A model generated the notes under the pieces. It ran no database searches, had not been told where the DNA came from, and saw only the letters and a list, made by a program, of their open reading frames with translations. A program made the position numbers and the translations under genes. Shown one piece after another: positions 9,260 through 19,884 of a stretch of DNA of 64,000 bases (position 1 is its first letter; each line of letters starts with the position of its first letter). This DNA comes from Gammaproteobacteria bacterium (GTDB lineage Bacteria; Pseudomonadota; Gammaproteobacteria; UBA4575). The DNA is taken from NCBI GenBank assembly GCA_011523795.1, contig WTFY01000003.1:62001-126000 (forward strand). Direction: 5' to 3'.

Positions 9260-10767
9260 AAATCATGTCAGATAAAAAAAGTTTTCATGATGAGAGCAGG
9301 CTGGTAGCACAAAGGCGTGCAAAACTTGAATCACTTAGGCTAAAAGGTGTTGCCTTTCCAAACCGCTTTCGCCGGGACAGCTATGCCCAAGACCTTCAGG
9401 AAAACTTTCATGGCAGGTCCAGAGACGAGCTGGTGGAATCGAATCATTGTGTAGCAGTAGGTGGTCGAATCATGGCGATACGAAGTTCATTCCTGGTGCT
9501 GCAGGACATGACAGGGCGTATACAAGCTTACATTGATCGTAAAAATTCCGAGGAATCTCTAGTCAATGATACGGACACTTGGGATGTTGGCGATATCGTA
9601 GGTATCACTGGGCCTGTACAAAAGTCCAAAAAAGGTGATTTATACGTGAGGGTTCAGTCTGCTGTACTTCTCACAAAATCACTGCGGCCTTTGCCCGAAA
9701 AATTTCATGGTCTTGTCAATCAGGAACAAAGGTATCGGCAACGATATGTTGATTTGATGATGAATGCCGATACGCGAAGTGTATTCAGAAGACGAACTGA
9801 GATACTTCAGTGTTTGAGGAGGTTCCTGGTTGATCGCAGGTTTGTTGAAGTAGAGACGCCGATGATGCAATCCATTGCCGGTGGTGCGACTGCCAGACCT
9901 TTCAAGACATATCATAATGCCTTGGGCAGAACGCTCTATATGCGAGTGGCACCTGAATTATATTTAAAGCGTTTGGTAGTAGGGGGTATGGAACGGGTTT
10001 TTGAAATCAATCGAAATTTCCGCAACGAAGGATTGTCTCCGCAGCATAATCCAGAGTTCACAATGCTTGAGTTCTATCAAGCATACTCAGATTTTCATGA
10101 TCTAATGGGTCTTACTGAAGAGATGATTCGTTGGGTTTGTTATGAGGTCTTGGGTACCACATCAGTTCAGTATGGTGATGAATCTTATGACTTGGCGGAT
10201 CCTTTTCCTCGCATGACAATGAAGGAATCAATTCTGCATTTCAACACTGGTATAGTTGAGGAAGACTTGGATACTCTCGAAGGTGCAAGGTCTTTGGCCG
10301 AAGAGCTCTGTATACCTATTGAATCAAGCTATAGGCTTGGGAAAGTGCAAGCAGAAATATTTGAGAAAACCGTTGAAGGCAAACTCAGGAACCCTACCTT
10401 CATTACAGCATTTCCTTGTGATGTTTCCCCACTAGCACGAAGGAATGATCACGATCCATTTGTCACAGACCGCTTTGAACTCTTTGTGGGCGGTAGAGAA
10501 ATTGCAAACGGATTTTCTGAACTGAATGATCCTGAGGATCAAGCAGAACGGTTCAGGTTGCAGGCCGCAGAGAAGCAAACGGGCGACAATGAAGCCATGA
10601 GCTATGATGCAGATTATATTCGCGCACTGGAGTACGGGCTTCCCCCGGCCGCAGGTGAGGGCATAGGGGTTGATCGTTTAGTAATGTTACTGACTGGCTC
10701 CAACAATATTCGCGATGTAATCCTGTTTCCGCAAATGCGCCCGGAGTCTGGTGATCATGAAAGATAA
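9256..10767 (+). CDS. lysS: Lysyl-tRNA synthetase, class II
   Basis: 503 residues from GTG 9256, or 500 from ATG 9265; the ribosome site AAAGGTGG at 9245-9252 is three bases from the GTG and twelve from the ATG, so the start is not settled. The enzyme charges tRNA-Lys. An N-terminal OB-fold anticodon-binding domain (about 60-150) is followed by the class II catalytic core: motif 2 in [20 protein letters not shown] and motif 3 in [20 protein letters not shown]. Its start overlaps the end of prfB, as in many proteobacteria. Confidence 0.96.
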   Translation: MKIMSDKKSFHDESRLVAQRRAKLESLRLKGVAFPNRFRRDSYAQDLQENFHGRSRDELVESNHCVAVGGRIMAIRSSFLVLQDMTGRIQAYIDRKNSEESLVNDTDTWDVGDIVGITGPVQKSKKGDLYVRVQSAVLLTKSLRPLPEKFHGLVNQEQRYRQRYVDLMMNADTRSVFRRRTEILQCLRRFLVDRRFVEVETPMMQSIAGGATARPFKTYHNALGRTLYMRVAPELYLKRLVVGGMERVFEINRNFRNEGLSPQHNPEFTMLEFYQAYSDFHDLMGLTEEMIRWVCYEVLGTTSVQYGDESYDLADPFPRMTMKESILHFNTGIVEEDLDTLEGARSLAEELCIPIESSYRLGKVQAEIFEKTVEGKLRNPTFITAFPCDVSPLARRNDHDPFVTDRFELFVGGREIANGFSELNDPEDQAERFRLQAAEKQTGDNEAMSYDADYIRALEYGLPPAAGEGIGVDRLVMLLTGSNNIRDVILFPQMRPESGDHER

Positions 10768-10785
10768 TCTTCAGAATCCGGTAGG

Positions 10786-10823
10786 CCAGCTTGCTGTGTA
10801 AATGTATAAGAATTACAAGCTGG
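10786..10823. other. Inverted repeat between convergent lysS and ygfZ
   Basis: CCAGCTTG (10786-10793) and CAAGCTGG (10816-10823) are exact reverse complements separated by 22 bases, sitting in the 58-bp gap between two convergent genes. It could form a bidirectional terminator hairpin, but no T-run follows on either strand, so the function is uncertain. Confidence 0.4.
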
Positions 10824-10825
10824 AT

Positions 10826-11932
10826 TTAAACTGATTGAACTAGAAGCGAGTAGGGCAGCTTTTGAATAGAAACGTCTGGACCTGTTGTCGATTGAATATG
10901 TAAATCCGGACTTTGGTGCATTTCTGACCGCAGCACGACCAATGCGATGGCACTGCCTTTAGATACCATCTGTGATACTACAACTTTTCCTATAGCCTGA
11001 TTTCCCGTAGTAAGGGAAAAAATGTTGGTGCCAGGCTCAGGGGCTTGGCCTGCTGTTATGGCAGCTCGGTACATACGGCGATTGGGTTTTCCTAAATAAT
11101 GAGTTCGTGCAACTACTTCCTGCCCTGGATAACAGCCTTTTGTGAAGCTTACTCCATTGACAAGTTCCAGGTTAGTCATTTGCGGAGTGAAAGTTTCCAT
11201 GGTGTTTGCAGTGACCTGTGGAATGCCACTGAGAATGTCATGCTGGTCCCATACGCGATATGTCATGCATGGCAGTACATCTGAAAAACTTTTCCAGAGA
11301 GAGATAGCTCGTTCTGGAGTACAAACGAACAATGCTCTCGTAGATACACCTGGCACACGAATTACGGTTACCCTATCATCCGTGAGGCACTCATCATCGT
11401 TTTCTGGAAAATCTATTCCCATGTGATTAAGGGCAGATTCGGTTTCTGGTCCGGCAATTCCGAACAGAACCAATTGATCTGATTTGTCAAATAATTCAAC
11501 CCTGGATCTGAGTTTGTACAGAGTCAGTTTTTGCAATGCCAGTTGTAGCACGTCTTTCGGTAAAATCAGGTAATAATCCTCATCTCGTTTGAAGATCCGG
11601 AAAATGCATAATATCCTGCCCTTTGGATTGCAATAGCTGCTGAGTTGACTGAGGTGTGTAGTAACCTGATGCAGGTCATTTGTGAACTGGCTATGCAGAA
11701 AACTTTCTGTGTCGTCACCTGACGCATGAATCAAGCCTAGATTCGTGAGTTCACACAGGCAGGTTCGCCCCGTTTCATCACCTGGGTTTGTAAATGAAGT
11801 GAAGGAAATCACCCTGTCGTGTTCAACAACGGCACCAGAATTTTTTAGGAATTCAAGCCATGAGACAGTCATTGTAGTCGTCTCGGAATTTGAAAAATCA
11901 TTTGCACTTAGGCTGGGTTTTGTTTTGGTCAC
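10826..11932 (-). CDS. ygfZ: Folate-binding protein YgfZ (Fe-S cluster/tRNA modification factor)
   Basis: 368 residues with the GcvT-like folate-binding fold. The family signature KGCYPGQEVVARTHYLGK, near residues 262-279, contains the conserved redox-active cysteine. YgfZ helps repair or assemble certain [4Fe-4S] enzymes such as the tRNA thiolase MiaB in a folate-dependent way. The N-terminus may begin at the ATG at 11932 or at an internal ATG about 20 codons later (MTVSWLEFLKNSGAVV), since the first residues (TKTKPSLSANDFSNSETT) look unstructured. It neighbours the sdh operon, divergently. Confidence 0.9.
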   Translation of the reverse strand: MTKTKPSLSANDFSNSETTTMTVSWLEFLKNSGAVVEHDRVISFTSFTNPGDETGRTCLCELTNLGLIHASGDDTESFLHSQFTNDLHQVTTHLSQLSSYCNPKGRILCIFRIFKRDEDYYLILPKDVLQLALQKLTLYKLRSRVELFDKSDQLVLFGIAGPETESALNHMGIDFPENDDECLTDDRVTVIRVPGVSTRALFVCTPERAISLWKSFSDVLPCMTYRVWDQHDILSGIPQVTANTMETFTPQMTNLELVNGVSFTKGCYPGQEVVARTHYLGKPNRRMYRAAITAGQAPEPGTNIFSLTTGNQAIGKVVVSQMVSKGSAIALVVLRSEMHQSPDLHIQSTTGPDVSIQKLPYSLLVQSV

Positions 11933-12126
11933 GCCTCATATTGCTGAAACAATTTGACTCCGGTCTGCACTAACTGTTTGTTATAACAAGTAATTTTCAG
12001 TGAATATGTTAAATGTACAGCTAATCAGGTAGTATTTGATGGTTAGCATAAAACATTTGGATGACCTGTGTACACATGTCGCAAGCCGCTTTTTGTGTGT
12101 ATTTCCTAGGCAGAGTGCGGGAGTAA

Positions 12127-12513
12127 ATGGTGGATCAAAATAGGCCTCTCTCTCCACATTTGCAAATTTATCGATGGCCTCTCTCAATGGTCATTTCAAT
12201 ACTGCATCGGGTTACTGGAGTCGTTTTGGCCTTAGGAGCGGTGATGCTGGTTGTTGTGCTGGTTTCAGTTGCAGCCGGTCCTGATGCCTTCGAGACGGTT
12301 AGGAATGTTGCATCGGGTACCTTGGGTCAGCTATTTCTGGTGATGTGGACCGCGGCCCTGTTTCTGCACTCGTTCAACGGACTGCGTCATCTCGTTTTTG
12401 ATGCAGGCTACGGATTTGGTCTGGAAGCTAACAGGTATTCCGGGATTATGATTTTGCTTGCAACACTGTTTTTCACAGTTGCTGTCTGGATAGTTGCCTG
12501 GTTCATCAGTTAA
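12127..12513 (+). CDS. sdhC: Succinate dehydrogenase cytochrome b556 subunit
   Basis: 128 residues with three transmembrane helices. The N-terminus RPLSPHLQIYRWPLSMVISILHRVTG carries the SdhC signature, and HSFNGLRHLVFDAGYGF supplies the conserved haem-ligand histidine region. With SdhD it anchors the complex and forms the quinone and haem b site. A ribosome site CGGGAG lies six bases before the ATG. First gene of sdhCDAB-sdhE. Confidence 0.96.
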   Translation: MVDQNRPLSPHLQIYRWPLSMVISILHRVTGVVLALGAVMLVVVLVSVAAGPDAFETVRNVASGTLGQLFLVMWTAALFLHSFNGLRHLVFDAGYGFGLEANRYSGIMILLATLFFTVAVWIVAWFIS

Positions 12514-12516
12514 TGC

Positions 12517-12894
12517 ATGAATGTGAATATGTTACGGCGAAATCGATTTTCCGGGATTATTCCTCTTGGCAAGGGGGCTGTTGTACATTGGTGGATGCAG
12601 CGACTTACTGCCGTGGTGTTGTTGCCGATAGCAATTTGGTTTGCATTTGCTGTGGCCATGCTGGCAGGTGCTAGCTATGAGACTGTGGTTTCCTGGTTAC
12701 AGTCACCAGTTGTTACAGCACTTCTGTTCCTTTTCGTAGTAGCCACTTTTTATCATATCAAGCTTGGTATGCAGGTAATAATAGAAGATTATGTAAGGGG
12801 ATGGCTGAAATCAGCTTCACTGCTTACATCAAACTTAGCCTGTATTCTGCTAACAGTTGTAGGGATTGCCGCACTCCTCAGAGTCGTGCTTTAG
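12517..12894 (+). CDS. sdhD: Succinate dehydrogenase membrane anchor subunit
   Basis: 125 residues, three predicted helices. The conserved N-terminus [24 protein letters not shown] and the region [21 protein letters not shown] (haem/quinone-site histidine and the end of helix II) identify SdhD. It begins three bases after the sdhC stop and ends eight bases before sdhA. Confidence 0.95.
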   Translation: MNVNMLRRNRFSGIIPLGKGAVVHWWMQRLTAVVLLPIAIWFAFAVAMLAGASYETVVSWLQSPVVTALLFLFVVATFYHIKLGMQVIIEDYVRGWLKSASLLTSNLACILLTVVGIAALLRVVL

Positions 12895-12902
12895 AAGCTG
12901 CA

Positions 12903-14693
12903 ATGGGCAAAGCATATAAGTTGGTTGAGCATACTTTCGATGTTGTAGTGGTAGGTGCTGGCGGAGCTGGGTTGAGAGCTACGCTAGGCATGACAGCCAG
13001 TGGTCTTTCTACTGCATGCATCACAAAAGTGTTTCCGACAAGGAGCCATACTGTGGCTGCACAGGGCGGGATGAGTGCTGCTCTTGCAAACATGGGTGAA
13101 GACGATTGGCGCTGGCACATGTATGACACGGTCAAAGGCTCAGACTGGCTGGGTGACCAAGATGCGATCGAATACATGTGTCGTGAGGCTATTCCCGCTG
13201 TCGTAGAGCTAGAGCATTTTGGTGTTCCATTCTCACGTACCGAAGACGGGCGCATTTATCAGCGGCCTTTTGGAGGAATGACCACACACTATGGTGAGGG
13301 GATTGCACAAAGGACCTGCGCTGCAGCTGACCGAACTGGCCATGCGATCTTGCATACCCTTTATCAGCAGTCCCTAAAACACAATGCAGAATTCTTTATT
13401 GAGTATTTTGCGATTGACTTGCTTATGGATAATGATGGTACTTGCAAGGGTGTACTAGCTTGGGATCTTGCTTCTGGTGAACTGCATGTCTTTCGTTCCC
13501 ATATTGTCTTGCTTGCCACAGGTGGCTATGGGCGTGCCTACTTTTCTTGCACGTCTGCACATACCTGTACCGGGGATGGCAACGCGATGGTGCTTCGCGC
13601 AGGATTGTCCCTGCAGGATATGGAGTTTGTCCAGTTTCACCCTACAGGAATCTATGGATCAGGCTGCTTGATTACGGAGGGAGTTCGGGGCGAAGGAGGG
13701 TTTTTGACAAATTCTGATGGTGAGCGTTTCATGGAGCGGTATGCACCTAACGCTAAAGACCTTGCATCACGTGACGTGGTAAGCCGTTCCATGACCATTG
13801 AAATTAACGAAGGTCGGGGGGTTGGAGATCAAAAGGATCATATACATCTACATTTGGAGCACCTAGGAGCAGACTTGATTCATGCAAAGCTCCCGGGCAT
13901 TGCAGAGTCTGCAAGGATATTCGCAGGAGTTGATGTAACCCGGGAGCCGATACCTGTGATACCGACTGTCCATTACAACATGGGTGGAATACCCACAAAT
14001 TATCAAGGTGAAGTGGTGACCCTGAAAGGTGATAATCCGGACCATGTGATTCCTGGGCTAATGGCGATTGGTGAGGCAGCCTGTGTTTCTGTTCATGGTG
14101 CAAACCGGTTGGGCTCGAATTCCTTGCTGGACTTGATTGTATTTGGCAGGGCAGCTGCCATGCGTGCAGTGGAACTGGTTCGGCCGGGGCAAGGACATGG
14201 TGCTCTCAGGTGTGATTCAGTTGACAAAGCGTTGGACCGGTTTGACAGATTGCGCCATTCGGATGGTGACACTCCTACCGCCAAGCTGCGTGCCGAGATG
14301 CAAAAAACCATGCAAAACCATGCTGCAGTATTCAGAACAGGAGAGTTAATAGGAAAAGGACTGATAAAACTCAGAGAATTGTTTTCTTGCTTGAGCAACA
14401 TAAAAGTTACAGACCGCTCGATGATTTGGAATACGGACTTGATAGAAGCCATAGAGCTGACTAATTTAATGCCACAGGCTATCGTTACAGCCCAATCAGC
14501 ATTGAACCGGACTGAAAGTCGTGGTGCACAGGCACGTGACGATTTTCCAAAGCGTGATGACAAAAACTGGCTAAAACACTCTTTGGCATCTATAGATGAA
14601 AGTGGGAATGCATCTATTCTGTATCGGCCAGTTCATATGTACACGCAAACCGATGCTGTAGAAGTTATTCCACCCAAAGCCAGAGTTTATTAA
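12903..14693 (+). CDS. sdhA: Succinate dehydrogenase flavoprotein subunit
   Basis: 596 residues from ATG 12903 ([21 protein letters not shown]). The open frame reaches back to 12801, but that part lies inside sdhD and is not expected to be translated. The dinucleotide fold GAGGAGLRA is followed by [18 protein letters not shown], where His about 49 is the covalent FAD site. The catalytic region includes [21 protein letters not shown] and [15 protein letters not shown]. The subunit oxidises succinate to fumarate on the cytoplasmic side of the membrane. Confidence 0.97.
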   Translation: MGKAYKLVEHTFDVVVVGAGGAGLRATLGMTASGLSTACITKVFPTRSHTVAAQGGMSAALANMGEDDWRWHMYDTVKGSDWLGDQDAIEYMCREAIPAVVELEHFGVPFSRTEDGRIYQRPFGGMTTHYGEGIAQRTCAAADRTGHAILHTLYQQSLKHNAEFFIEYFAIDLLMDNDGTCKGVLAWDLASGELHVFRSHIVLLATGGYGRAYFSCTSAHTCTGDGNAMVLRAGLSLQDMEFVQFHPTGIYGSGCLITEGVRGEGGFLTNSDGERFMERYAPNAKDLASRDVVSRSMTIEINEGRGVGDQKDHIHLHLEHLGADLIHAKLPGIAESARIFAGVDVTREPIPVIPTVHYNMGGIPTNYQGEVVTLKGDNPDHVIPGLMAIGEAACVSVHGANRLGSNSLLDLIVFGRAAAMRAVELVRPGQGHGALRCDSVDKALDRFDRLRHSDGDTPTAKLRAEMQKTMQNHAAVFRTGELIGKGLIKLRELFSCLSNIKVTDRSMIWNTDLIEAIELTNLMPQAIVTAQSALNRTESRGAQARDDFPKRDDKNWLKHSLASIDESGNASILYRPVHMYTQTDAVEVIPPKARVY

Positions 14694-14703
14694 GGAGGTA
14701 CAT

Positions 14704-15492
14704 GTGGCGCAATTCAACCTTCCTGCAAACTCCGTCGTCAGGTCGGGTAAAAAGTACCCGGCGCCAGCCCCTGTCCCCGGTCACAGCGTAAAAAGAATAG
14801 TTGTTTATCGCTATGATCCAGATCAAGATGAGAATCCGCGCATTGATACCTACGAACTGGACCTGGATACATGTGGTCCAATGGTCCTGGATGCGTTGAT
14901 CAAGATAAAGGATGAAATAGATTCGACTCTTGCGTTCCGTCGTTCATGCCGTGAAGGGATATGCGGCTCCTGTTCAATGAATATTAATGGCGCAAATACT
15001 CTGGCATGTATTAAAGCGATCAAAGATATCAAGGGTGACCTCAAGATTTATCCGTTACCCCATATGCCCGTAGTCAAGGATTTGGTAGTGGATTTGAGCC
15101 AGTTCTACAAGCAGTACTCATCCATCCAGCCTTGGATGAAAACCAGGACGGAGCCATCTTCAGGTCGGGAACGCTTGCAATCTGAGGAAGATCGAAAAAA
15201 ACTTGATGGACTCGAAGAATGCATTTTGTGTGCATGTTGCTCTACGAGTTGTCCAAGCTATTGGTGGAACAGTGATCGCTATCTGGGTCCTGCAGTATTA
15301 CTTCAGGCCTATCGTTGGATTGCTGATAGCAGAGATGAGGCCACTGATGAACGCCTGCAAGAGTTAAAGGATTCATTCAAACTCTACCGTTGCCACACAA
15401 TTATGAACTGCACGAATACTTGCCCAAAAGGGTTAAATCCTGCAAAAGCGATTGCAGAAATCAAGAAGCTAGTTGCAACGAGAGGCAGTTGA
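14704..15492 (+). CDS. sdhB: Succinate dehydrogenase iron-sulfur subunit
   Basis: 262 residues, GTG start preceded by a strong AAGGAGG at 14693-14699 that settles the start. Cluster motifs are complete: [2Fe-2S] ligands in [21 protein letters not shown], then [12 protein letters not shown] and [11 protein letters not shown] for the [4Fe-4S] and [3Fe-4S] clusters. It carries electrons from FAD to the quinone. The N-terminal extension (~28 residues before the ferredoxin domain) is slightly longer than in E. coli. Confidence 0.97.
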   Translation: MAQFNLPANSVVRSGKKYPAPAPVPGHSVKRIVVYRYDPDQDENPRIDTYELDLDTCGPMVLDALIKIKDEIDSTLAFRRSCREGICGSCSMNINGANTLACIKAIKDIKGDLKIYPLPHMPVVKDLVVDLSQFYKQYSSIQPWMKTRTEPSSGRERLQSEEDRKKLDGLEECILCACCSTSCPSYWWNSDRYLGPAVLLQAYRWIADSRDEATDERLQELKDSFKLYRCHTIMNCTNTCPKGLNPAKAIAEIKKLVATRGS

Positions 15493-15500
15493 AGGAGTTT

Positions 15501-15731
15501 ATGGAAAATCCAAACAAGCTGCTATGGCGATGCCGCAGAGGCACTAAGGAACTGGACATGCTGACACGGAAATTTCTTGATACTCACTATCTTAACGTCG
15601 ATCCTGAACTGAAACGTGCATTTGAATCCATGCTGGATATGCAAGACACGGAATTGTATGCCTTGTTGATAGGAAATCAGACGTCCCATGATCACAATAT
15701 AAATAAGGTAATCCAAATCATTCAAGACTGA
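15501..15731 (+). CDS. sdhE: FAD assembly factor SdhE
   Basis: 76 residues from ATG 15501 with GAAGGAG just upstream; the longer open frame from 15390 lies inside sdhB. The RGxxE motif appears in WRCRRGTKELDML, the signature of the protein that promotes covalent flavinylation of SdhA. It follows sdhB by eight bases, so it is co-transcribed with its target. Confidence 0.93.
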   Translation: MENPNKLLWRCRRGTKELDMLTRKFLDTHYLNVDPELKRAFESMLDMQDTELYALLIGNQTSHDHNINKVIQIIQD

Positions 15732-15820
15732 CCCTATATATTGACCATTACGTGTATGCCAGCCGTTGAAGTCGTTTCAGTTTATATGTCAATATTAGTC
15801 AGGCTTGGACTGCAAACCCA

Positions 15821-16366
15821 GTGAAAGACACATTCAGAAATATAAGAATTCCGGCTCCTCCTCGACCTAACTCTTTTGCCGGCCTGATGGATTTGTACGA
15901 GGCGAACTACATTCGTCTTCGGAAACTATGTGGCCAAAAGGGATCAATGCCACCTGTAGCAGTATCACGTATTACCCAAGGGATGGATCTCTATCTGCAG
16001 GTTTTGGAACAGACCCGCTATACTTCAACCATTGCATTGACACATTATTTTGTTGATGCACAACAGGGTCTACTGGCTTATCCTGATCTCAGGCTGAGAA
16101 TCTATTATGATGCATTGCAGGCTGAGGTGATTGGCCAATCATTCAGGTTTGAGAATTCAGATTTACCTACGTGTAGTAACCCGGCACACTCATCTTTACA
16201 ATTCAGATGGAGGGTTAACCGGTTTTTATTTAAATGGCTGTCATTTTGTGTTCAGCAAGGGCATTCTTTTGTAGTTGATCGCGAGTTCCAGCAAAACTGC
16301 CTGCTTACTGAAGATATCAAGATGCCGTTAAAGGATCACGCTCTCCCCATCAATCTTTTTCAGTGA
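15821..16366 (+). CDS. DUF1249 family protein (YqiB-like)
   Basis: 181 residues from a GTG. The stretches LMDLYEANYIRLRKL, LEQTRYTSTIAL, YPDLRLRIYYDALQAEVI and NRFLFKWLSFCVQQGHSF match the conserved blocks of the YqiB/DUF1249 family, which is widespread in gammaproteobacteria and of unknown function. The usual partners (nudF, cpdA, parE) are not here. Start choice is the earliest in frame; no clear ribosome site is seen. Confidence 0.85.
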   Translation: MKDTFRNIRIPAPPRPNSFAGLMDLYEANYIRLRKLCGQKGSMPPVAVSRITQGMDLYLQVLEQTRYTSTIALTHYFVDAQQGLLAYPDLRLRIYYDALQAEVIGQSFRFENSDLPTCSNPAHSSLQFRWRVNRFLFKWLSFCVQQGHSFVVDREFQQNCLLTEDIKMPLKDHALPINLFQ

Positions 16367-16378
16367 ATGGCTAGCGCA

Positions 16379-16413
16379 TAACCAGAGATTCGGAGAGTTG
16401 TCTCCGTCCTGGT
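16379..16413 (+). other. Stem-loop downstream of the DUF1249 gene
   Basis: AACCAG and CTGGTT form an outer stem, and CGGAGA-GTTG-TCTCCG forms an inner six-pair hairpin with a four-base loop. It starts about 12 bases after the stop codon. No T-run follows, so it may be an mRNA-stabilising or Rho-associated structure rather than an intrinsic terminator. Confidence 0.45.
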
Positions 16414-16657
16414 TTCAGACAGTCTAAATTGCATGAAGTCAGATATGTAGATGGATTGCAGTCAGCCTGTTTTGATCGTAACCCCATTCTGACATGACCG
16501 TTTGCAGCACAAAATGGCAGTCGTGTACTGGTGTTGCATGGTGCCCACAATACTGTTAGCTTGAAATATGGCCGTAAATTTTTTCTGCTATTTTATTTCA
16601 GGCGAATACCTGATCCTGTACTATCATAACTTGCGTTTTTAAGTTGAGGAGTGACAT

Positions 16658-17521
16658 ATGAAGCAACAAGTTACAGTTGATGGAGTCAAGTTGGACATCA
16701 ACATTGAACAAAAAGGCAGCTCAGGTCAGGAAATTTTAATGGTTCATGGGATCCCAACCAACGCGCGTTTGTGGCGACACGTCCAAGGCTACTTGGAAGA
16801 CCGCTATCAAACCTATGCCATGGATATGATTGGCTATGGTCAATCCGATATGCCGCTGGATGATGTTAAACACACCTTGACCAATCAGGCAGAGGCCATT
16901 AAAGGGGTAATTGAAGGACTTGGTTTAAAAGGTAAGGTTGTTCTTGTGGGGCATGATCATGGTGGGGGTGCCTGCCAGATTTTTGCTTCAAAGTACTGTG
17001 ACCACATTAGCCGTTTAGTATTAATCAATCCGGTGGCATTTGATTATTGGCCAGTTCTGGAAGTAGAAGCTTTCAATGCCTTGGTAGGTGCACCTGACGA
17101 AGTGTTGCAGGTGGCAATGGGACAGGCAGCTGCTGCATTCCCTGCACTGTTAAGAACAGGGAGCTACGATAAGATTGCGTTTACGGATCAAAATGTTAAG
17201 CAGAACTATCTGTCACACTGGGCGCGCGGCCCAGGTTTGCATGGATTCAAGTCTCTGGTGAAAGTCTGTAGTGACCCTTCCAATTCGGAGACTCTTGGCG
17301 TTGATCATAGCCAGATTACGTGTCCGACCATGGTGTGCTGGGCGCTCCATGATGCCTGGATGCCAGTAGAGTCAGGTCGAAGACTGAAGGCAGCTATTAA
17401 AGGCCCAACCCGCTTTCATGTTATTGAACGTGCAGGCCACTATGTCCCGGAAGACAGGCCTGATGTGGTAGCCGACTACATAGATGACTTTATCACTGAG
17501 TGGGCGGGAGTAAGCGTCTAG
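16658..17521 (+). CDS. Alpha/beta hydrolase, aspartate-nucleophile type
   Basis: 287 residues with a clear ribosome site (GAGGAG) before ATG. The fold is shown by [15 protein letters not shown] (oxyanion region), the nucleophile elbow [12 protein letters not shown], an acid in ALHDAWMP and the histidine in [13 protein letters not shown]. Asp rather than Ser in the elbow is typical of epoxide hydrolases and haloalkane or haloacetate dehalogenases. The residue after Asp is His, where dehalogenases have Trp and fluoroacetate dehalogenases Arg, so I cannot assign a substrate. Its stop overlaps the mdh stop on the opposite strand by four bases. The 291-bp region upstream contains a stem-loop but no gene I recognise. 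Confidence 0.85.
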   Translation: MKQQVTVDGVKLDINIEQKGSSGQEILMVHGIPTNARLWRHVQGYLEDRYQTYAMDMIGYGQSDMPLDDVKHTLTNQAEAIKGVIEGLGLKGKVVLVGHDHGGGACQIFASKYCDHISRLVLINPVAFDYWPVLEVEAFNALVGAPDEVLQVAMGQAAAAFPALLRTGSYDKIAFTDQNVKQNYLSHWARGPGLHGFKSLVKVCSDPSNSETLGVDHSQITCPTMVCWALHDAWMPVESGRRLKAAIKGPTRFHVIERAGHYVPEDRPDVVADYIDDFITEWAGVSV

Positions 17522-18495
17522 AGCAAGGCCTTTACAGCATCCCGCTCCTCTAACAGCTCTTTTTCTGTTATCTTGGTCTTCTCCGTACTGAAGTCGTCCA
17601 TGTGTAAATCATGGACGACTTCATAGCTGCCATTTTTGCAGCGTACAGGGAAGGAATACATCAATCCTTCCGTAATGCCATAATCGCCAGCAGACGGAAT
17701 CCCCATGCTAGTCCAGTCATCTTCTGGTGTGCCAAATATCCAATTTCGCATGTGATCAATTGCAGCAGAGGCGGCAGAGGCGGCAGAAGATGCTCCTCTA
17801 GCACTGATGATTTCTGCTCCTCGATTTTGTACGTTAGGTATGAACGTCTCTTTGTACCAGGAAATATCTACAACTGAGGTGGCATCTTGGCCGTCAATTC
17901 TGCAGTGGCTAATATCTGGATACTGAGTGAGAGAATGATTTCCCCATACTGTAAGACGTGTAATGTCTGCAATCTTAGAGCCGGTCTTCAACGAGAGCTG
18001 GTTCAGGGCACGGTTGTGATCAAGCCTCATCATGGAAGAGAATTGTGAAGGTGACAAGTCAGGGGCATTGTTCATGGCTATCAGAGCATTGGTATTGGCT
18101 GGATTCCCTATTACTAGGACCTTGACATTGCGTGAGGCGTGATTATTGATAGCACGTCCCTGTGGCCCAAATATTTTCCCGTTATCTCCCAGCAAGTCAC
18201 TTCGCTCCATGCCTTTAGTGCGTGGTTTGGAACCAACTAACAATGCGTAATCGGTATCCTTGAAACCAGTTTCGATGTCTGATGTGGTAATGACGTTTTC
18301 TAGCAATGGAAAAGCACAGTCAAGCAATTCCATTTCTACGCCTTTCAATGCTTGCAATGCGGGCTCGATTTCGACTAACTGCAGGATAATCGGTTGGTCA
18401 GTCCCGAGCATCCCTCCTGCAGAGATACGGAACGCTGCTGCATATCCAATATTCCCCGCGGCGCCTGTTATGGCAATTCTTACGGCTGGTTTCAT
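17518..18495 (-). CDS. mdh: Malate dehydrogenase (NAD)
   Basis: 325 residues of the dimeric, cytosolic-like MDH group. It has the NAD-binding [15 protein letters not shown], the substrate arginine segment [18 protein letters not shown], the NPANTNAL loop and the catalytic histidine in [13 protein letters not shown]. It interconverts malate and oxaloacetate. It lies 21 bases downstream of zapE on the same strand, so they probably form one transcript. Confidence 0.95.
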   Translation of the reverse strand: MKPAVRIAITGAAGNIGYAAAFRISAGGMLGTDQPIILQLVEIEPALQALKGVEMELLDCAFPLLENVITTSDIETGFKDTDYALLVGSKPRTKGMERSDLLGDNGKIFGPQGRAINNHASRNVKVLVIGNPANTNALIAMNNAPDLSPSQFSSMMRLDHNRALNQLSLKTGSKIADITRLTVWGNHSLTQYPDISHCRIDGQDATSVVDISWYKETFIPNVQNRGAEIISARGASSAASAASAAIDHMRNWIFGTPEDDWTSMGIPSAGDYGITEGLMYSFPVRCKNGSYEVVHDLHMDDFSTEKTKITEKELLEERDAVKALL

Positions 18496-18516
18496 GTGTC
18501 CTTCCTTGTCAAAAAA

Positions 18517-19614
18517 TTAATTTGGGTTGTGTTGCTTTTCCAGATACTCAAGCGATTGCATTTCAGTAAGCCTGCTTGTGGTACGCATGAACTCATCGCT
18601 GAGTCGTGAGCCTCGATACAATGAATCCGGGCTGGCTTCAGCAGACAGGATTAACTTTACATTACGATTGTAAAACTCGTCCACAAGATTTATGAATCTT
18701 CTAGCCTGATCATCCTTGTTTTCAAGAACCGGTACATGCGAAATTAATATAGTATTGAATCGCTTCGCAAGTTCAGCATAGTCGGATGTGCTGCGTGGGC
18801 CCGCACAAAGTTCATTGAAATCAAACCAGGCAATTTTTGCTGAGTGGCGGATGGTCTGTAGGGTTCTGCCGCCGATCTGGATTGTACCCCATGATCCATC
18901 ATTTTTTTCAGAACTGAGACTTAAATAATGATGTTCCAGCCAGCCCAAAGATTCTTCATCAACAGGCGTGTTGTACACACCTTCAATCTGCATGGATTCA
19001 AACCTGTAGTCAGTCTCACCACCCAGTTGAATTATATCGGTATGCGTTTGAAGTAAATCAATTGCAGGTAAAAAACTTTCACGTTGCAATCCGTTTTTGT
19101 ATAACTGGCGCGGTTTAATATTGGAGGTAGTGACTAGGACAGTCTTATTTTTGAAGAGTCCATGTAAGAGTCCTGAAATGATCATTGCATCACCAATGTC
19201 ATTGACGAGAAATTCATCAATACACAGCACCGTAGCCTTTTCAGAAAATTCCTGGGCAACCCACTTGAGAGGGTTTCTCTTGTTGCTGTGTATTCTCATC
19301 AGCTCGTGGGATTCGTTCATGAATTGATGGAAGTGAAGGCGTAATTTTTTCTTGACGTGAAGACCAGAGAAGAATAAGTCCATCAGAAATGTTTTCCCAC
19401 GTCCAACTCTGCCCCAGATGTATAAACCCTTTAAGTTTTCTGTGTCAGATTTTCTAGACAGGATTGTTGTGATACGGCTGAAAATAGATTCATTTGGGTG
19501 ATATTGTTCAAGCTTGTGTCGCAATTCCTGCAATGCCTTCAACGTTTCCTTTTGATAAGGGTCCAGCACGATCTGTCCAGCATCAAGGAGTTTAAGGTTA
19601 TTTGGCTCAATCAT
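18517..19614 (-). CDS. zapE: Cell division ATPase ZapE (AFG1-like)
   Basis: 365 residues, the typical length. The Walker A motif is GRVGRGKTFLMDLFF and Walker B is VLCIDEFLVNDIGDAMI. The N-terminal DPYQKETLKALQEL and C-terminal DEFMRTTSRLTEMQS are recognisable family blocks. ZapE acts with FtsZ during constriction. It is first in a likely two-gene unit with mdh. The 270-bp region upstream, shared with divergent nagZ, is AT-rich with no gene. Confidence 0.92.
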   Translation of the reverse strand: MIEPNNLKLLDAGQIVLDPYQKETLKALQELRHKLEQYHPNESIFSRITTILSRKSDTENLKGLYIWGRVGRGKTFLMDLFFSGLHVKKKLRLHFHQFMNESHELMRIHSNKRNPLKWVAQEFSEKATVLCIDEFLVNDIGDAMIISGLLHGLFKNKTVLVTTSNIKPRQLYKNGLQRESFLPAIDLLQTHTDIIQLGGETDYRFESMQIEGVYNTPVDEESLGWLEHHYLSLSSEKNDGSWGTIQIGGRTLQTIRHSAKIAWFDFNELCAGPRSTSDYAELAKRFNTILISHVPVLENKDDQARRFINLVDEFYNRNVKLILSAEASPDSLYRGSRLSDEFMRTTSRLTEMQSLEYLEKQHNPN

Positions 19615-19884
19615 TGCTGTAATTTGATGAAAGCTACGAATTCTGCCCTACCCAAGCTTTGTATTTATTAACCATGCTGACGATACTATATACTGTGATG
19701 AGTTTGTGTAGCTTCATTGATCTTCACACAAGTAGATTGCGAGATGATGTAGAGCTGGAATACATGTGGAACTGACGTGGGGAATATTTAAGCTCTTTAT
19801 TTAGGCGATCAGTGTATAGGTTTCGTTTCTTGAATAGAATTTCATCGGCTTAAAGAAGTTGATTTAATTGACGTATAGGCAGGC

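Noticed and set aside
11955-11985. TTGACT followed by TTATAAC as an sdh promoter
   Set aside because: The spacing is about 21-22 bases, too long for a standard sigma-70 promoter.
12801-12902. N-terminal extension of sdhA beginning inside sdhD
   Set aside because: The extra 34 residues are the sdhD sequence in another frame; the ATG at 12903 matches the family N-terminus.
14093-14563. 156-codon minus-strand frame inside sdhA
   Set aside because: It is antisense to a well-conserved gene and shows no protein features.
15390-15500. Longer sdhE starting inside sdhB
   Set aside because: SdhE is about 80 residues and the ATG at 15501 has a strong GAAGGAG site.
17755-17800. Short GCAGAGGCGG-like tandem repeat
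   Set aside because: It encodes an Ala-Ser repeat (SAASAASAA) within mdh; a coding microrepeat rather than an independent element.
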